Below are positions 33,460 through 42,274 of a stretch of 64,000 nt of DNA, piece after piece. Made by a program: the position numbers and the translations under genes. Each line of letters opens with the position of its first letter. The first letter of the stretch is position 1. The DNA is from Algisphaera sp039180025 (GTDB taxonomy: Bacteria > Planctomycetota > Phycisphaerae > Phycisphaerales > Phycisphaeraceae), in NCBI GenBank assembly GCA_039180025.1, contig JBCDDZ010000015.1:6396-70395 (forward strand), read 5' to 3'. The notes beneath the pieces were generated by a model. It worked only from the letters and a program-made list of their open reading frames with translations, was not told where the DNA came from and made no database searches.

Positions 33460-36252
33460 TTGCCACCCAAAACGTTAAGAGTCCACCAACTCGCTAAAGA
33501 ACTCGGCGTCGACAGCAAAGCCATCGTGGCCAAATGCGAAGCCGAAGGTGTTCCCGGGATCACCAACCACATGTCCGTGGTCAAACTCGGGCTCGCGGCC
33601 ACCGTGCGCGAGTGGTTCGCCGGCGACGACGCCCCGACCGACCACAACGCGGTGGAAACCGCCGAGAAAATCGATCTCGCCAAGGTAAAAAAACCGCGTC
33701 GTCGCGCCGCCAAAAAGAAAGCCAGCACCACCGAGACGCCCGACGCTTCCGCGGCAGACACCGCGACGCTCAAAGAACCCGTCGCCAAGAAGCCGGCCCC
33801 CAAACGCAAGCCAAAACCCGTCGAGCCCCTCGTCGAACTGGCACCAGAACAAGCCATACCCGAGGCTGCCCCGGAATCTTCCGAACCGACAGATCCTGCC
33901 ACAGAAACCCCGTCGGACGCCCCCGAAATGCCCTCAGACAGCTCCGACCCCGTCGGCCCGGTGGGCGTCGAAAACGTGCCGGACCGACCCGACGTGGTCA
34001 AACCGGTCGGCCAGCAGCTCGAAACGCCCAAGAAAGCCAAGCTCTCCGGCCCCAAAGTGATCCGGGTCGAAAAACCCGAACCCGATCGCCCCCCGCGTCC
34101 CCGGCGCAGCGGTTCCGGCGGCCCCTCGGGCGGCGGGCCGAGTGGTGGCCGCTCGGGCGGCGGTGAAGTCGATGGCATCTCTCGGTCCCGCGGCCCGGCC
34201 CGCGGCGGCGGCGTCCGCGGCGCGGGCGGCGGTGGTGGTGGTGGCGACGACCGGAACAACAAACGCCGCTCGCTCAACAGCCGGCGGGGCCGCTCCGCCG
34301 ACGCCCTCTTGACCGGGCCGACCCAGCTCTCCAAAGCGGACGCGGACGAACTCGACGCCCGCCTCAAGGGATCGACCGGCTACATGAAGCAGCGTCGTCG
34401 CGACCTGCGTACCAAGGGGAGCTCCGCCACCGGGTTCCAGACCCAGTCCGCCGCCGAGACCGGCGGCAAGGTCGAAATCGAAGAACCCATCACCATTAAA
34501 GGCCTCTCTGCCGCCACCGGCATCAAGACCGCCCAGATCCTCAAGTTCCTGTTCAAGCAGGGCGTGATGGCGAACGTGAACTCGGCCATCGGCACCGAAG
34601 CCGCCATGGAAATCACCATGGAGTACGACATCGAGCTCGAGGTCAAAGAGCTCGAAACCGCCGAGCAAAAAGTCGAGAAGCAGTTCCAAGCTCGCGAACG
34701 CGTCGACGTCCAGCCCCGGCCGCCGATCGTCACCGTGCTCGGCCACGTCGACCACGGCAAGACGTCGCTCCTGGACCGCATCCGCAAGGCCGACGTCGCC
34801 GACCACGAAGACGGCGGCATCACCCAGCACGTCGGGGCCTACCGCGTCTCGGTCGAAGGATCGGACGGCAAGAAAAAGTCGGTCGTCTTCCTGGATACCC
34901 CCGGCCACGAAGCCTTCAGTTCCATGCGTGCCCGCGGCGCGAAAATGACCGACCTCGTCGTCCTGGTCGTGGCCGCCGACGACGGGGTCATGCCGACCAC
35001 CCTGGAAGCCATCGCCCACGCCAAGGCCGCCGAAGTCCCCATCATTGTTGCTCTCAACAAGATCGACACCCCCCAGGCCACCGACGAAAATGTCCGGAAA
35101 ATCTTCGGGCAACTCGCCGAGCACGGCCTGAACCCCACCGAATGGGGCGGCGAAACCGAGATCATCAAAACTTCCGCCACCGAAGGCACGGGGATCACCG
35201 AGCTGTTGGAAATCCTGGATTATCAGGCCGAATTGCTCGAACTCACCGCCGATTACGCCGGCCCCGCCCGCGGCACCGTTATCGAAGCCGAGATGCAGAC
35301 CGGCCGCGGCAGCGTCGCCCGTGTCCTGGTGCAGGACGGCCAGATCAAGGTCGGCGACTTTATTGTCTCCGGCCGAGCCTTCGGCCGGGTCCGCGACATG
35401 ACCAACGACCGGGAAGCCAAAGTCAACGACGCCGGCCCCGCGACCCCGCTCGAACTCTCCGGCATCGACGAGGTGCCCGATGCGGGCGACAAGTTCTTTG
35501 TCACCGACTCTCTTAAACGCGCCGAAGAAGTCGCGCTGCAGTACCGTGAAACCGAGCGGCAGCAAACCCTGGCCAGCAAGACCAAGGTTACCCTGGACAA
35601 CTTCGCCGACGCGGTGGCTGCGGGCAACATCAAAGACCTCCGCGTCGTTATCAAGGCCGATGTCCAAGGCTCGATCGAGACCCTGCGCGGCAGCCTGGAA
35701 AAGATGGGCAACAATGAAGTCACCGTCAAGGTTCTCCACGCCGGCGTCGGCGGGATCACCGAGTCGGATGTCCTGCTGGCCGACGCGTCGGACGCCATCA
35801 TCCTCGGCTTCCACGTCACCGCGACCCCCGCGGTCCGGGAAATCGCCGAGGCCCGCAAGGTCGATATCCGCATGTACCGGGTGATCTACGACCTGACCGA
35901 CGACGTGAAAAAAGGCCTCGAAGGCATGCTCACGCCCGACCGCACGGAAGAAGAGATCGGCCAGGCCGAGGTCAAGGAAGTCTTCCGCATCAGCAAACTC
36001 GGCAGCATCGCCGGGTGTCTGATTACCGAAGGCTCGGCCCAGAAAGCCGGCGTGAAAATCCGGGTTTCGCGCGACGGGGTGGTGGTCACCGACGACCGCG
36101 ACGTCGAGAGCCTCCGCCGCATCAAGGACGAGGTCAAAGAGGTCCGGGCCGGCACCGAATGCGGCGTCCGGGTCGCCGGCTTTGACGACCTCAAAGCCGG
36201 CGACGTCCTCTCGTTCTACAAGGTTACCGAGGTCCAGCGGACCCTCGATTGA
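33460..36252 (+). CDS. infB: Translation initiation factor IF-2
   Basis: GTPase that brings initiator tRNA to the 30S subunit; 930 residues. Start is TTG (MPPKTLRVHQLAKELGVDSK, the usual IF2 N-terminal motif) with CCCGGAG upstream. A long charged and Gly/Arg-rich linker (about 70-300) precedes the core: second IF2-N domain (near 345-400), G1 GHVDHGKT (428-435), G3 DTPGHE (479-484), G4 NKID (533-536), then domains II, III and IV ending in a beta barrel (RVSRDGVVVTDDRDVESLRR, ECGVRVAGFDDLKAGD). It belongs to the conserved nusA-infB-rbfA translation operon. Confidence 0.97.
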   Translation: MPPKTLRVHQLAKELGVDSKAIVAKCEAEGVPGITNHMSVVKLGLAATVREWFAGDDAPTDHNAVETAEKIDLAKVKKPRRRAAKKKASTTETPDASAADTATLKEPVAKKPAPKRKPKPVEPLVELAPEQAIPEAAPESSEPTDPATETPSDAPEMPSDSSDPVGPVGVENVPDRPDVVKPVGQQLETPKKAKLSGPKVIRVEKPEPDRPPRPRRSGSGGPSGGGPSGGRSGGGEVDGISRSRGPARGGGVRGAGGGGGGGDDRNNKRRSLNSRRGRSADALLTGPTQLSKADADELDARLKGSTGYMKQRRRDLRTKGSSATGFQTQSAAETGGKVEIEEPITIKGLSAATGIKTAQILKFLFKQGVMANVNSAIGTEAAMEITMEYDIELEVKELETAEQKVEKQFQARERVDVQPRPPIVTVLGHVDHGKTSLLDRIRKADVADHEDGGITQHVGAYRVSVEGSDGKKKSVVFLDTPGHEAFSSMRARGAKMTDLVVLVVAADDGVMPTTLEAIAHAKAAEVPIIVALNKIDTPQATDENVRKIFGQLAEHGLNPTEWGGETEIIKTSATEGTGITELLEILDYQAELLELTADYAGPARGTVIEAEMQTGRGSVARVLVQDGQIKVGDFIVSGRAFGRVRDMTNDREAKVNDAGPATPLELSGIDEVPDAGDKFFVTDSLKRAEEVALQYRETERQQTLASKTKVTLDNFADAVAAGNIKDLRVVIKADVQGSIETLRGSLEKMGNNEVTVKVLHAGVGGITESDVLLADASDAIILGFHVTATPAVREIAEARKVDIRMYRVIYDLTDDVKKGLEGMLTPDRTEEEIGQAEVKEVFRISKLGSIAGCLITEGSAQKAGVKIRVSRDGVVVTDDRDVESLRRIKDEVKEVRAGTECGVRVAGFDDLKAGDVLSFYKVTEVQRTLD

Positions 36253-36329
36253 TCCGGGAAACCCGCCCCGCAAAGGGGCGAGCACCCCCTGGTACCACGC
36301 CCTTTTGCTGCCGTCATTCGCCCCGCCTC

Positions 36330-36620
36330 ATGGTCATCGGAATACTCCAATTCGAGATCGGGGTCCACGGCTCGGCTTCGCTCAAAGACAAACGCAGCGT
36401 CGTCAAAAGCCTCAAGGACCGGCTCCACCGCGAGCACCAGGTCTCCGTCGCCGAGGTGGCCAAGCTCGACGACCACACCCGAGGCGTGCTGGGTTTGGCC
36501 CTCGTCAGCAACGACATGCCCCATACCCAGAGCACGCTGGACCGCCTGATCGACAAGCTTCAGAACCACCGCGATTTCGAACTTATCGACCATAAAAAAG
36601 AGATCCTCACCGGCCGCTGA
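36330..36620 (+). CDS. DUF503-family protein
   Basis: A 96-residue protein of the DUF503 (YlxP-like) family, commonly encoded between infB and rbfA. Typical sequence: MVIGILQFEIGVHGSASLKD, KRSVVKSLKDRLHREHQVSV and ALVSNDMPHTQSTLDRLIDK. The exact function is not established as far as I know; the conserved position suggests a role in ribosome assembly or translation. The stop TGA overlaps an in-frame ATG of the next frame by one base, so coupling with rbfA is possible. Confidence 0.88.
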   Translation: MVIGILQFEIGVHGSASLKDKRSVVKSLKDRLHREHQVSVAEVAKLDDHTRGVLGLALVSNDMPHTQSTLDRLIDKLQNHRDFELIDHKKEILTGR

Positions 36621-36670
36621 TGATCCGCCCCTGCCTCCGCGTTATCTCCGCCGCAAAAACCTACCCCGCC

Positions 36671-37126
36671 ATGTCCCAACGCCAGAAACAAATCGAATCG
36701 CTGCTCCACCGCGCCGTCGCGTCGGTGCTGCAGCGCGGCTTGGCGGACCCGCGGATCAAGGGGCTGGTCAGTGTCACGCGCGTCGACGTGAGCCCGGACC
36801 TCAAGAACGCCACGGTGTTCGTGTCCGTCACCCCCGATCAGTACGAATCGCGGACCCTCCACGGCCTGAAGGACGCGACCATGCACATCCAGCGGCAGGT
36901 CAAGACCGCGGTGTCGCTGCGGCTCGTCCCCCACCTGCGGTTCGAAATCGACCACGACCTCAAACGACAGGCCGAACTGTTCGCCGCGATCGATGAAGGC
37001 ATGAAACGTACCTTGGGCTCCAGCGATGCCGCGGCGTCCGATCCCGCTTCGGCCGAGCCCCCGACCGCCGCCCCCTCCACTCCGGCGGACGCTGCCCCGC
37101 CCCCTCACCCCCCTACCGAGAAATAA
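36671..37126 (+). CDS. rbfA: Ribosome-binding factor A
   Basis: Aids late 30S maturation by binding near the 16S rRNA 5' end. The 151-residue protein shows the KH-like RbfA fold: MSQRQKQIESLLHRAVASVL, LADPRIKGLVSVTRVDVSPD, LKNATVFVSV and RLVPHLRFEIDHDL. I use the ATG at MSQRQKQ because RbfA proteins begin here; an ATG 17 codons upstream, overlapping the DUF503 stop, is an alternative. The C-terminus (about 120-151) is a proline/alanine-rich tail not part of the core. The next gene follows after 3 bases. Confidence 0.92.
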   Translation: MSQRQKQIESLLHRAVASVLQRGLADPRIKGLVSVTRVDVSPDLKNATVFVSVTPDQYESRTLHGLKDATMHIQRQVKTAVSLRLVPHLRFEIDHDLKRQAELFAAIDEGMKRTLGSSDAAASDPASAEPPTAAPSTPADAAPPPHPPTEK

Positions 37127-37129
37127 CCG

Positions 37130-37852
37130 TTGGCCAAACAGGACCCCGTCACCGCCAAGAAGTTCGCCGCGCTGCTGAAAAAAGCCCTCGCCGCCCACGC
37201 CGGGGCCGAGGAGCCTCCGCCGCGTGACCCGATCGCCCAGTTGATCGTGGGGTTCTTGCAATGGAACGCCACCCAGGCCTCGGCCGAGGATGCTTTCACC
37301 GCGATCATGGATCGGGTCATCGATATCAACGACCTGCGCATCAGCCATACGCATGAGTTGGTCGATTTTATCGGCGAGGACTACCCCGACGCCGCGGTGC
37401 GGGTGATCCGGATGCGCGAATCGCTCAACGCGGTCTACAAAATCGAGCACGACATCCACATGCACTCGATCGCCGGCAAGGGGAAGAAAGAGCAGCGGAC
37501 GTATCTCGACGTCCTCGAAGGCATGACCCCCTACGTCGCGGCGCAGGTCACGCTGATGTCGTTCGGCGGGCACGCGATGCCCATCGACGAGAAGCTGTGT
37601 GCGCTGCTGATCGGGGCCGGCTGTTTGGATGAAGGCACCTCGCCTCCCGAAGCCGAGGCCTACCTGACCCGCCAGGTCAAAGCCGGCGACGCCCTGGAAG
37701 CCCACCTCGCCCTTCAGGCTTGGGCCGACACGCAAGCCGACCCCCGCGACCAGGCTGCGGCCCCCTCAGCCGCCGCCACCGCGACCAAAACCAAGAAAAC
37801 CACCAAGAAAAAAACGGCAAAGAAGAAAGTCGTTCGCACCAAAAAGAAATAA
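37130..37852 (+). CDS. HhH-GPD/endonuclease III-like protein with lysine-rich tail
   Basis: A 240-residue protein beginning at TTG (MAKQDPVTAKKFAALLKKAL). Residues about 30-200 resemble the endonuclease III superfamily: DPIAQLIVGFLQWNATQASA at the first helices, a helix-hairpin-helix-like DVLEGMTPYVAAQVTLMSFG and AMPIDEKLCALLIGAGCL, where glycosylases carry the catalytic Asp in a similar VD context. The four-Cys iron-sulfur cluster is absent. The last 25 residues are almost all Lys and Thr (KTKKTTKKKTAKKK), like histone H1 tails and suited to nucleic-acid binding. It is 3 bases after rbfA, so it is coexpressed with translation genes. Substrate unknown; catalysis doubtful. Confidence 0.72.
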   Translation: MAKQDPVTAKKFAALLKKALAAHAGAEEPPPRDPIAQLIVGFLQWNATQASAEDAFTAIMDRVIDINDLRISHTHELVDFIGEDYPDAAVRVIRMRESLNAVYKIEHDIHMHSIAGKGKKEQRTYLDVLEGMTPYVAAQVTLMSFGGHAMPIDEKLCALLIGAGCLDEGTSPPEAEAYLTRQVKAGDALEAHLALQAWADTQADPRDQAAAPSAAATATKTKKTTKKKTAKKKVVRTKKK

Positions 37853-37966
37853 CTCAGGCCGAAATTCTCTACCCCGATCCCGCGGCCCCGATGCGTCTCT
37901 CGTTCTTTCGCGTCGCCGCTGACCCAGGGTGAAGCCCCGGGCTCTCACCGCCACCGCCCCTCCGCC

Positions 37967-38860
37967 ATGACCACCGCCGCCCCCGATCCCGCCGCCCTAC
38001 GTTTAGGCATCCCCAAAGGCTCGCTCCAGGACGCGACCGTCGATCTCTTCCACCGGGCCGGCTACCGGATCAACGTGTCCAGCCGGTCCTACTACCCCGA
38101 GATCGACGACCCCGCGATGACCGCGATGATGTTCCGGTCACAGGAGATGTCCCGCTACGTCGAAGACGGCGTGATCGACTTCGGTATCTGCGGCCACGAC
38201 TGGGTCGTCGAGAACAATTCCGATGTCCACGAGGTCTGCGAACTCGAATACTCCCGGGCGACTTCCAACCCCGCCCGCTGGGTGCTTTGTGTACCCGAAG
38301 AGTCGCCCATCAAGGCCCCCGAAGACCTCGCCGGCGGCATCGTGGCCACCGAACTCAAGAAATCGGTCCAGCGGTACTTCGACGACCGCAACATCGCGGT
38401 CAAAAAGGTCGAATTCTCTTGGGGGGCCACCGAAGTCAAGGCACGGCTGATCGATGCGATCGTCGATATTACCGAGACCGGCAGCTCGATCCGCGCCAAC
38501 AAGCTGCGCGTGATCGATACGATTCTTACTTCGACCACCCGGCTGATCGCGAACCGCGACGCCTGGACGGATACGCAGAAGCGAGAGAAAATCGAGGACC
38601 TCGCCCTGCTTCTCAAAGGCGCGATCGCCGCCAAGGGCCAGGTCGGGCTCAAGCTCAACGTGCCGCGGGCGCAGCTCGACCAGGTGCTGGCCCAGATCCC
38701 TGCCGCGCAGTCGCCGACGGTCAACGATCTCGCGGACCAGGACTGGGTCGCGGTCGAAGTGATCGTGGACCGCCGGATCGAACGCGAGCTGGTGCCCAAA
38801 CTTTCCCGCGCGGGCGGGCGGGCCATTTTCAGCTATCCGCTGAACAAAATTATCCCGTGA
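37967..38860 (+). CDS. hisG: ATP phosphoribosyltransferase, long form
   Basis: First step of histidine synthesis, joining ATP and PRPP. The 297 residues include the catalytic domains, LRLGIPKGSLQDATVDLF, DFGICGHDWVVENNSDVHEV, the PRPP-loop region AIVDITETGSSIRANKLRVI, and a C-terminal regulatory domain (about 215-297, GAIAAKGQVGLKLNVPRAQL and VEVIVDRRIERELVPKLSRAGG) that mediates histidine feedback, so no HisZ is needed. No other his gene is in the window. It follows the HhH gene by about 115 bases and may have its own promoter. Confidence 0.95.
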   Translation: MTTAAPDPAALRLGIPKGSLQDATVDLFHRAGYRINVSSRSYYPEIDDPAMTAMMFRSQEMSRYVEDGVIDFGICGHDWVVENNSDVHEVCELEYSRATSNPARWVLCVPEESPIKAPEDLAGGIVATELKKSVQRYFDDRNIAVKKVEFSWGATEVKARLIDAIVDITETGSSIRANKLRVIDTILTSTTRLIANRDAWTDTQKREKIEDLALLLKGAIAAKGQVGLKLNVPRAQLDQVLAQIPAAQSPTVNDLADQDWVAVEVIVDRRIERELVPKLSRAGGRAIFSYPLNKIIP

Positions 38861-39029
38861 ATGGGTCAGGCCGGGCCGCAATCCCTCGGCCGCACCCCAC
38901 CGAACCCGCAGACGCAGAGCGGACGCGGTCAAAACCTGGGAACCACCCATAGCCCGGCGGCCCCCTCGCGTATTTACCCGCCTGCCGCATCCCCCGGGCA
39001 AGCCGAAACTTGGGGCGTAGAATATCGGC

Positions 39030-42000
39030 ATGGGCATCCAATCTCGTTTTGTTCTTTGGCTCACCGGTGCCGCGTTCACCGCCGCCATGTTTTCTTGTGA
39101 GTCGCCCGGCCCCCGCGGCGAGGGGGTCGGCGGTGCTGCCCCGCGTGACGCTACATCTCAGCCCGTCCGGCTGACCGAGGTTCCGCCCCCGCCGGGAGTG
39201 GCCGCCGCGGCCGTCACGCCGCTGACCGGCGAGGCTTTGGTTCAGGCCCAGTGGACGCTCGATCAGGTGGTCGCGGCCCAGCCGGTGCCCGAAGCGCTGC
39301 GGCCACCCCGCATCGACACCGCAAATGATCAAGCCTCGGCGGCGATCCCGTTAGCGGCGGAAAAATTCTACGCCGCCGGCCGACAGGCCTTGCGCCAGGG
39401 CGATAACTTCCGCGCGGTACAGCAGTACGAAAAAGCCCTCCGCCTGGCTCCCGACCGCTCGGCGATCCTCCGCGGCCTCGCCCACGCCTGGACACGCTCG
39501 GGCAATCGGGTCTCGGCGACCAACTATTACCGCCGCGCTTATATCATCGATCCCACCGACCTGGAGAGCTTATTCATGCTCGGACGCACCGCCGTCGATG
39601 AGCGGGATTGGAGCCGGGCGATCGCTTTACTGAACCAGGCCAAGCGCCTCACCGAGGGATCCGCCGTCACGGATCCCGTCGCCGAGCAGCTTATCGGTTT
39701 TTATCTGGCCAACGCCTTGGCCGAAGCGGGCTACGCCGCAGCCGCGATAGAAGGCACGCGGGATTTCCTGGAAGGCAACGCGGCCGCCCGCCGTGCGGCG
39801 TCACCCTACGGACGTGAGCTCGCCGCTGTCTCCTCGCAGCACGGACAGACCCTCATGCGGCTCGGCGATCTGTACCACCGCCTCGACGATCCGTCCCGCG
39901 CCCGGGAGTCGTACGCCGCGGCGGCGGAATTCGGCGTCCTCAACGGCGAAGCTCTGCACCGCCGACGGCTCTACACGCTGCTGCGGCTCGGGCAGACGCG
40001 GTCGGCGGGCGATCTGCTCATCAGCGGGATCGAGGAAAGCGGTGCCTCGCCCGGGGCGCTGGCCCTGATTCCTTACGCGGTGAATCACGGCATCGATGCG
40101 CAGGAGCTGATCCGCAAATTGCAAGCGATGGACCACGCCCAAGGTTCAACCCCGCTGCGTCTGGCGTTGGCGGATGTTTTGCCTCGGGACGAAGCCGCGG
40201 ACTTGTTGGCCGCGCATCTCGAAACTCGGCCCGGCGACGACGCGGTATTCGGTCGGCTGCTGACGCTCCTGCTGGCCGACCCGCAAGACCGCGCGGCGGT
40301 TCGTCGAGCGATCACTCTGACGGCCAACGGCATGGCGGGCTCGCCCGAGCTGGCCGAGTTGTACGCCGATCGCCTACTCGCCGAGACCCCGGAGCCTGGG
40401 GTGCTGCTGGCGGCGTTCCCCCCCGAAGCCTCTGCGGATGAAAACCCGGCCTGGTCGGCGATGCTGGCGACGCTCCGCGGCAAACTGTTGCAGGCCGACG
40501 GCCAAAAGGATTCCGCGGTCGAGGCCTTCCGGCGCGCGGCTGAGCTTTCGCCCGAGCAAGACCTGGCCCGGATCGAGTTGGCGGCGGTCTATCTGGAACG
40601 CGGCGACCTGGGGCAGGCAGAAGATGTTCTCGGCGATCGCTTGGCTGATTCGATCCATCCGCGTGTGGTGCTGTTGCGGGCCAGGGCACTGAAAGAAGCG
40701 GGCCGCGAAGGCGAGGCACTGGTACTGCTCGAAGGAGCGCTGCGGCGTTCGCCGCCGGGTGGACCGTTGATGCTGGAAAAAGCGCGGCTATTGGTTGACC
40801 TGGGCCGGGTGGCGGAAGCGGAAACGACCCTACTCGATGCGCTCAACGCCCGCCCCACCGATGAAGCGATCTACGAGGCTTTGCTGGACATCTACAACCG
40901 CGGCAATATGCAGGAAAACTACCGTCGGCTGCTCCGGCGGATGTTCGATACGATCCCGCAAGCGCAGGTCACTCTCCGAGAACGCGCCATCGTCTTGGTA
41001 AGTTTCAATCGTTTTGCGGAAGCCCGCGAAGTGTTGGCAAGAGTGGATCCCGAGACGACCGACCCGGTGAAGTACGATCGGCTGCGCTTGGCTATTCACG
41101 CCGGGCTGAACGAAGCGGAGGCGGTCCACGAAGTACTCGAGCCGTATCTCGATCCTGCACAAGACGCGTCCGACGACGCCGTGCTCCTGATTGGTGAAAG
41201 GTTTTATCGGCGGACGGTGGATCTCGAGCGCTGGGCCCGGGTCGTAGTGGTCCGGTGGGCCGCCAAGCCCGCCAGCTTTCAGCGCGGGCTGACGCTGGGC
41301 CGGGCCTATTTTGTGTTGAAAGAGTTCGGCTCGGCCGCCGCCTCGATCCGATCGGCCCTGTCCCAAGAGCACCGCGAAAGCATGGCGGTTGATTTCCAGG
41401 TTTCGCAATTGCTGACCCAGGCTTACTTCCAGGCGACGCCCGACGCGCTCGGCGAGGCCGAAGCCCAGGTCGTCGCGGTGGCGGAAGAACACCCCCGCCT
41501 GGGCCCCTACTTGTATCAGCAGATGGCCACGCTCTACGAGGAGCGGGGGGACCGGTCCGCGGCGTGGCGGGTGTTGGAACGTGCCGTGGCCCAGTACCCA
41601 CGCAACGCGTCGCTGAACAATTCGCTGGGGTACAGCCTGGCCAACGCGGGGGTGCGGCTGGCGGAAGCCGAGCAACTGATCCGCCGGGCGGTGGAGGAGG
41701 AGCCGGAGGCGGCGGCGTATCTCGATTCGCTCGGCTGGGTATTTTATAAGCGGGGTCAATTCGAAGAGGCCCTCGAGTGGTTGGGCAAGAGCCGTAACGC
41801 CGAGGGCGGCATGCACCCGGTGATTATCGACCACCAGGGCGATGCGTTCTACCGGCTGGGCCGACCCGAGCAAGCGATGAAAGCCTGGCGTGAAGCGCAG
41901 CAGATGATCTCGTCGCCGAACTACCGCTCGAGTGGCGACCCTGAGGAAGAGGGCCTGCCCGCGAGGCTGGAAGACAAGATCGAAGCGCTGGCCCGAGGGG

Positions 42001-42101
42001 ACAATCCCGCGGTGGCGGAATTGGGCCAGGGTGTTACCCTCGACGCAGACCCACGGCGGGACGCCGGGGGCGGCGAGGCTCTCGAAATCGAGACGGAATA
42101 G
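39030..42101 (+). CDS. Large TPR-repeat lipoprotein
   Basis: A 1023-residue protein with a lipoprotein-like signal peptide (MGIQSRFVLWLTGAAFTAAM then FSC at about 21-23, a slightly irregular lipobox), a Pro/Ala linker and then many tetratricopeptide repeats. Clear repeats are KFYAAGRQALRQGDNFRAVQ (near 110), AILRGLAHAWTRSGNRVSAT, and towards the end SLNNSLGYSLANAGVRLAEA, AAYLDSLGWVFYKRGQFEEA and IDHQGDAFYRLGRPEQAMKA. It resembles periplasmic TPR scaffolds such as those of outer-membrane assembly, exopolysaccharide or PEP-CTERM systems. No such system adjoins it. Function unknown; protein-protein interaction is inferred. Confidence 0.85.
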   Translation: MGIQSRFVLWLTGAAFTAAMFSCESPGPRGEGVGGAAPRDATSQPVRLTEVPPPPGVAAAAVTPLTGEALVQAQWTLDQVVAAQPVPEALRPPRIDTANDQASAAIPLAAEKFYAAGRQALRQGDNFRAVQQYEKALRLAPDRSAILRGLAHAWTRSGNRVSATNYYRRAYIIDPTDLESLFMLGRTAVDERDWSRAIALLNQAKRLTEGSAVTDPVAEQLIGFYLANALAEAGYAAAAIEGTRDFLEGNAAARRAASPYGRELAAVSSQHGQTLMRLGDLYHRLDDPSRARESYAAAAEFGVLNGEALHRRRLYTLLRLGQTRSAGDLLISGIEESGASPGALALIPYAVNHGIDAQELIRKLQAMDHAQGSTPLRLALADVLPRDEAADLLAAHLETRPGDDAVFGRLLTLLLADPQDRAAVRRAITLTANGMAGSPELAELYADRLLAETPEPGVLLAAFPPEASADENPAWSAMLATLRGKLLQADGQKDSAVEAFRRAAELSPEQDLARIELAAVYLERGDLGQAEDVLGDRLADSIHPRVVLLRARALKEAGREGEALVLLEGALRRSPPGGPLMLEKARLLVDLGRVAEAETTLLDALNARPTDEAIYEALLDIYNRGNMQENYRRLLRRMFDTIPQAQVTLRERAIVLVSFNRFAEAREVLARVDPETTDPVKYDRLRLAIHAGLNEAEAVHEVLEPYLDPAQDASDDAVLLIGERFYRRTVDLERWARVVVVRWAAKPASFQRGLTLGRAYFVLKEFGSAAASIRSALSQEHRESMAVDFQVSQLLTQAYFQATPDALGEAEAQVVAVAEEHPRLGPYLYQQMATLYEERGDRSAAWRVLERAVAQYPRNASLNNSLGYSLANAGVRLAEAEQLIRRAVEEEPEAAAYLDSLGWVFYKRGQFEEALEWLGKSRNAEGGMHPVIIDHQGDAFYRLGRPEQAMKAWREAQQMISSPNYRSSGDPEEEGLPARLEDKIEALARGDNPAVAELGQGVTLDADPRRDAGGGEALEIETE

Positions 42102-42105
42102 ATTA

Positions 42106-42132
42106 CATAAAGTTATCCTATTCATAAAGTTA
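42106..42132 (+). repeat. Two direct copies of CATAAAGTTA before gyrB
   Basis: CATAAAGTTA occurs at 42106-42115 and 42123-42132, starts 17 bases apart, in a short A/T-rich island between the TPR gene and gyrB. The spacing places both copies on a similar helix face, so they may form a regulator site or promoter element for gyrB. Confidence 0.4.
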
Positions 42133-42274
42133 AAATCCATATCGCGGCCACCCGCCGCGTTGTGGGTTGGTGATAATTGTGGTAAAATTCGGCGCTCGGA
42201 AAATCAGGCTCGCCGCCGCCCGGCTGACGCCCTTTTACCCCCGTCACCTCCCCCTTCCTCAGGCCCGCTCCCTT

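Noticed and set aside
33934..36285. 783-residue open frame antisense to infB
   Set aside because: It mirrors the codon pattern of infB; the product is a low-complexity Asp/Gly/Val-rich sequence with no family resemblance. Long antisense frames are expected in GC-rich DNA.
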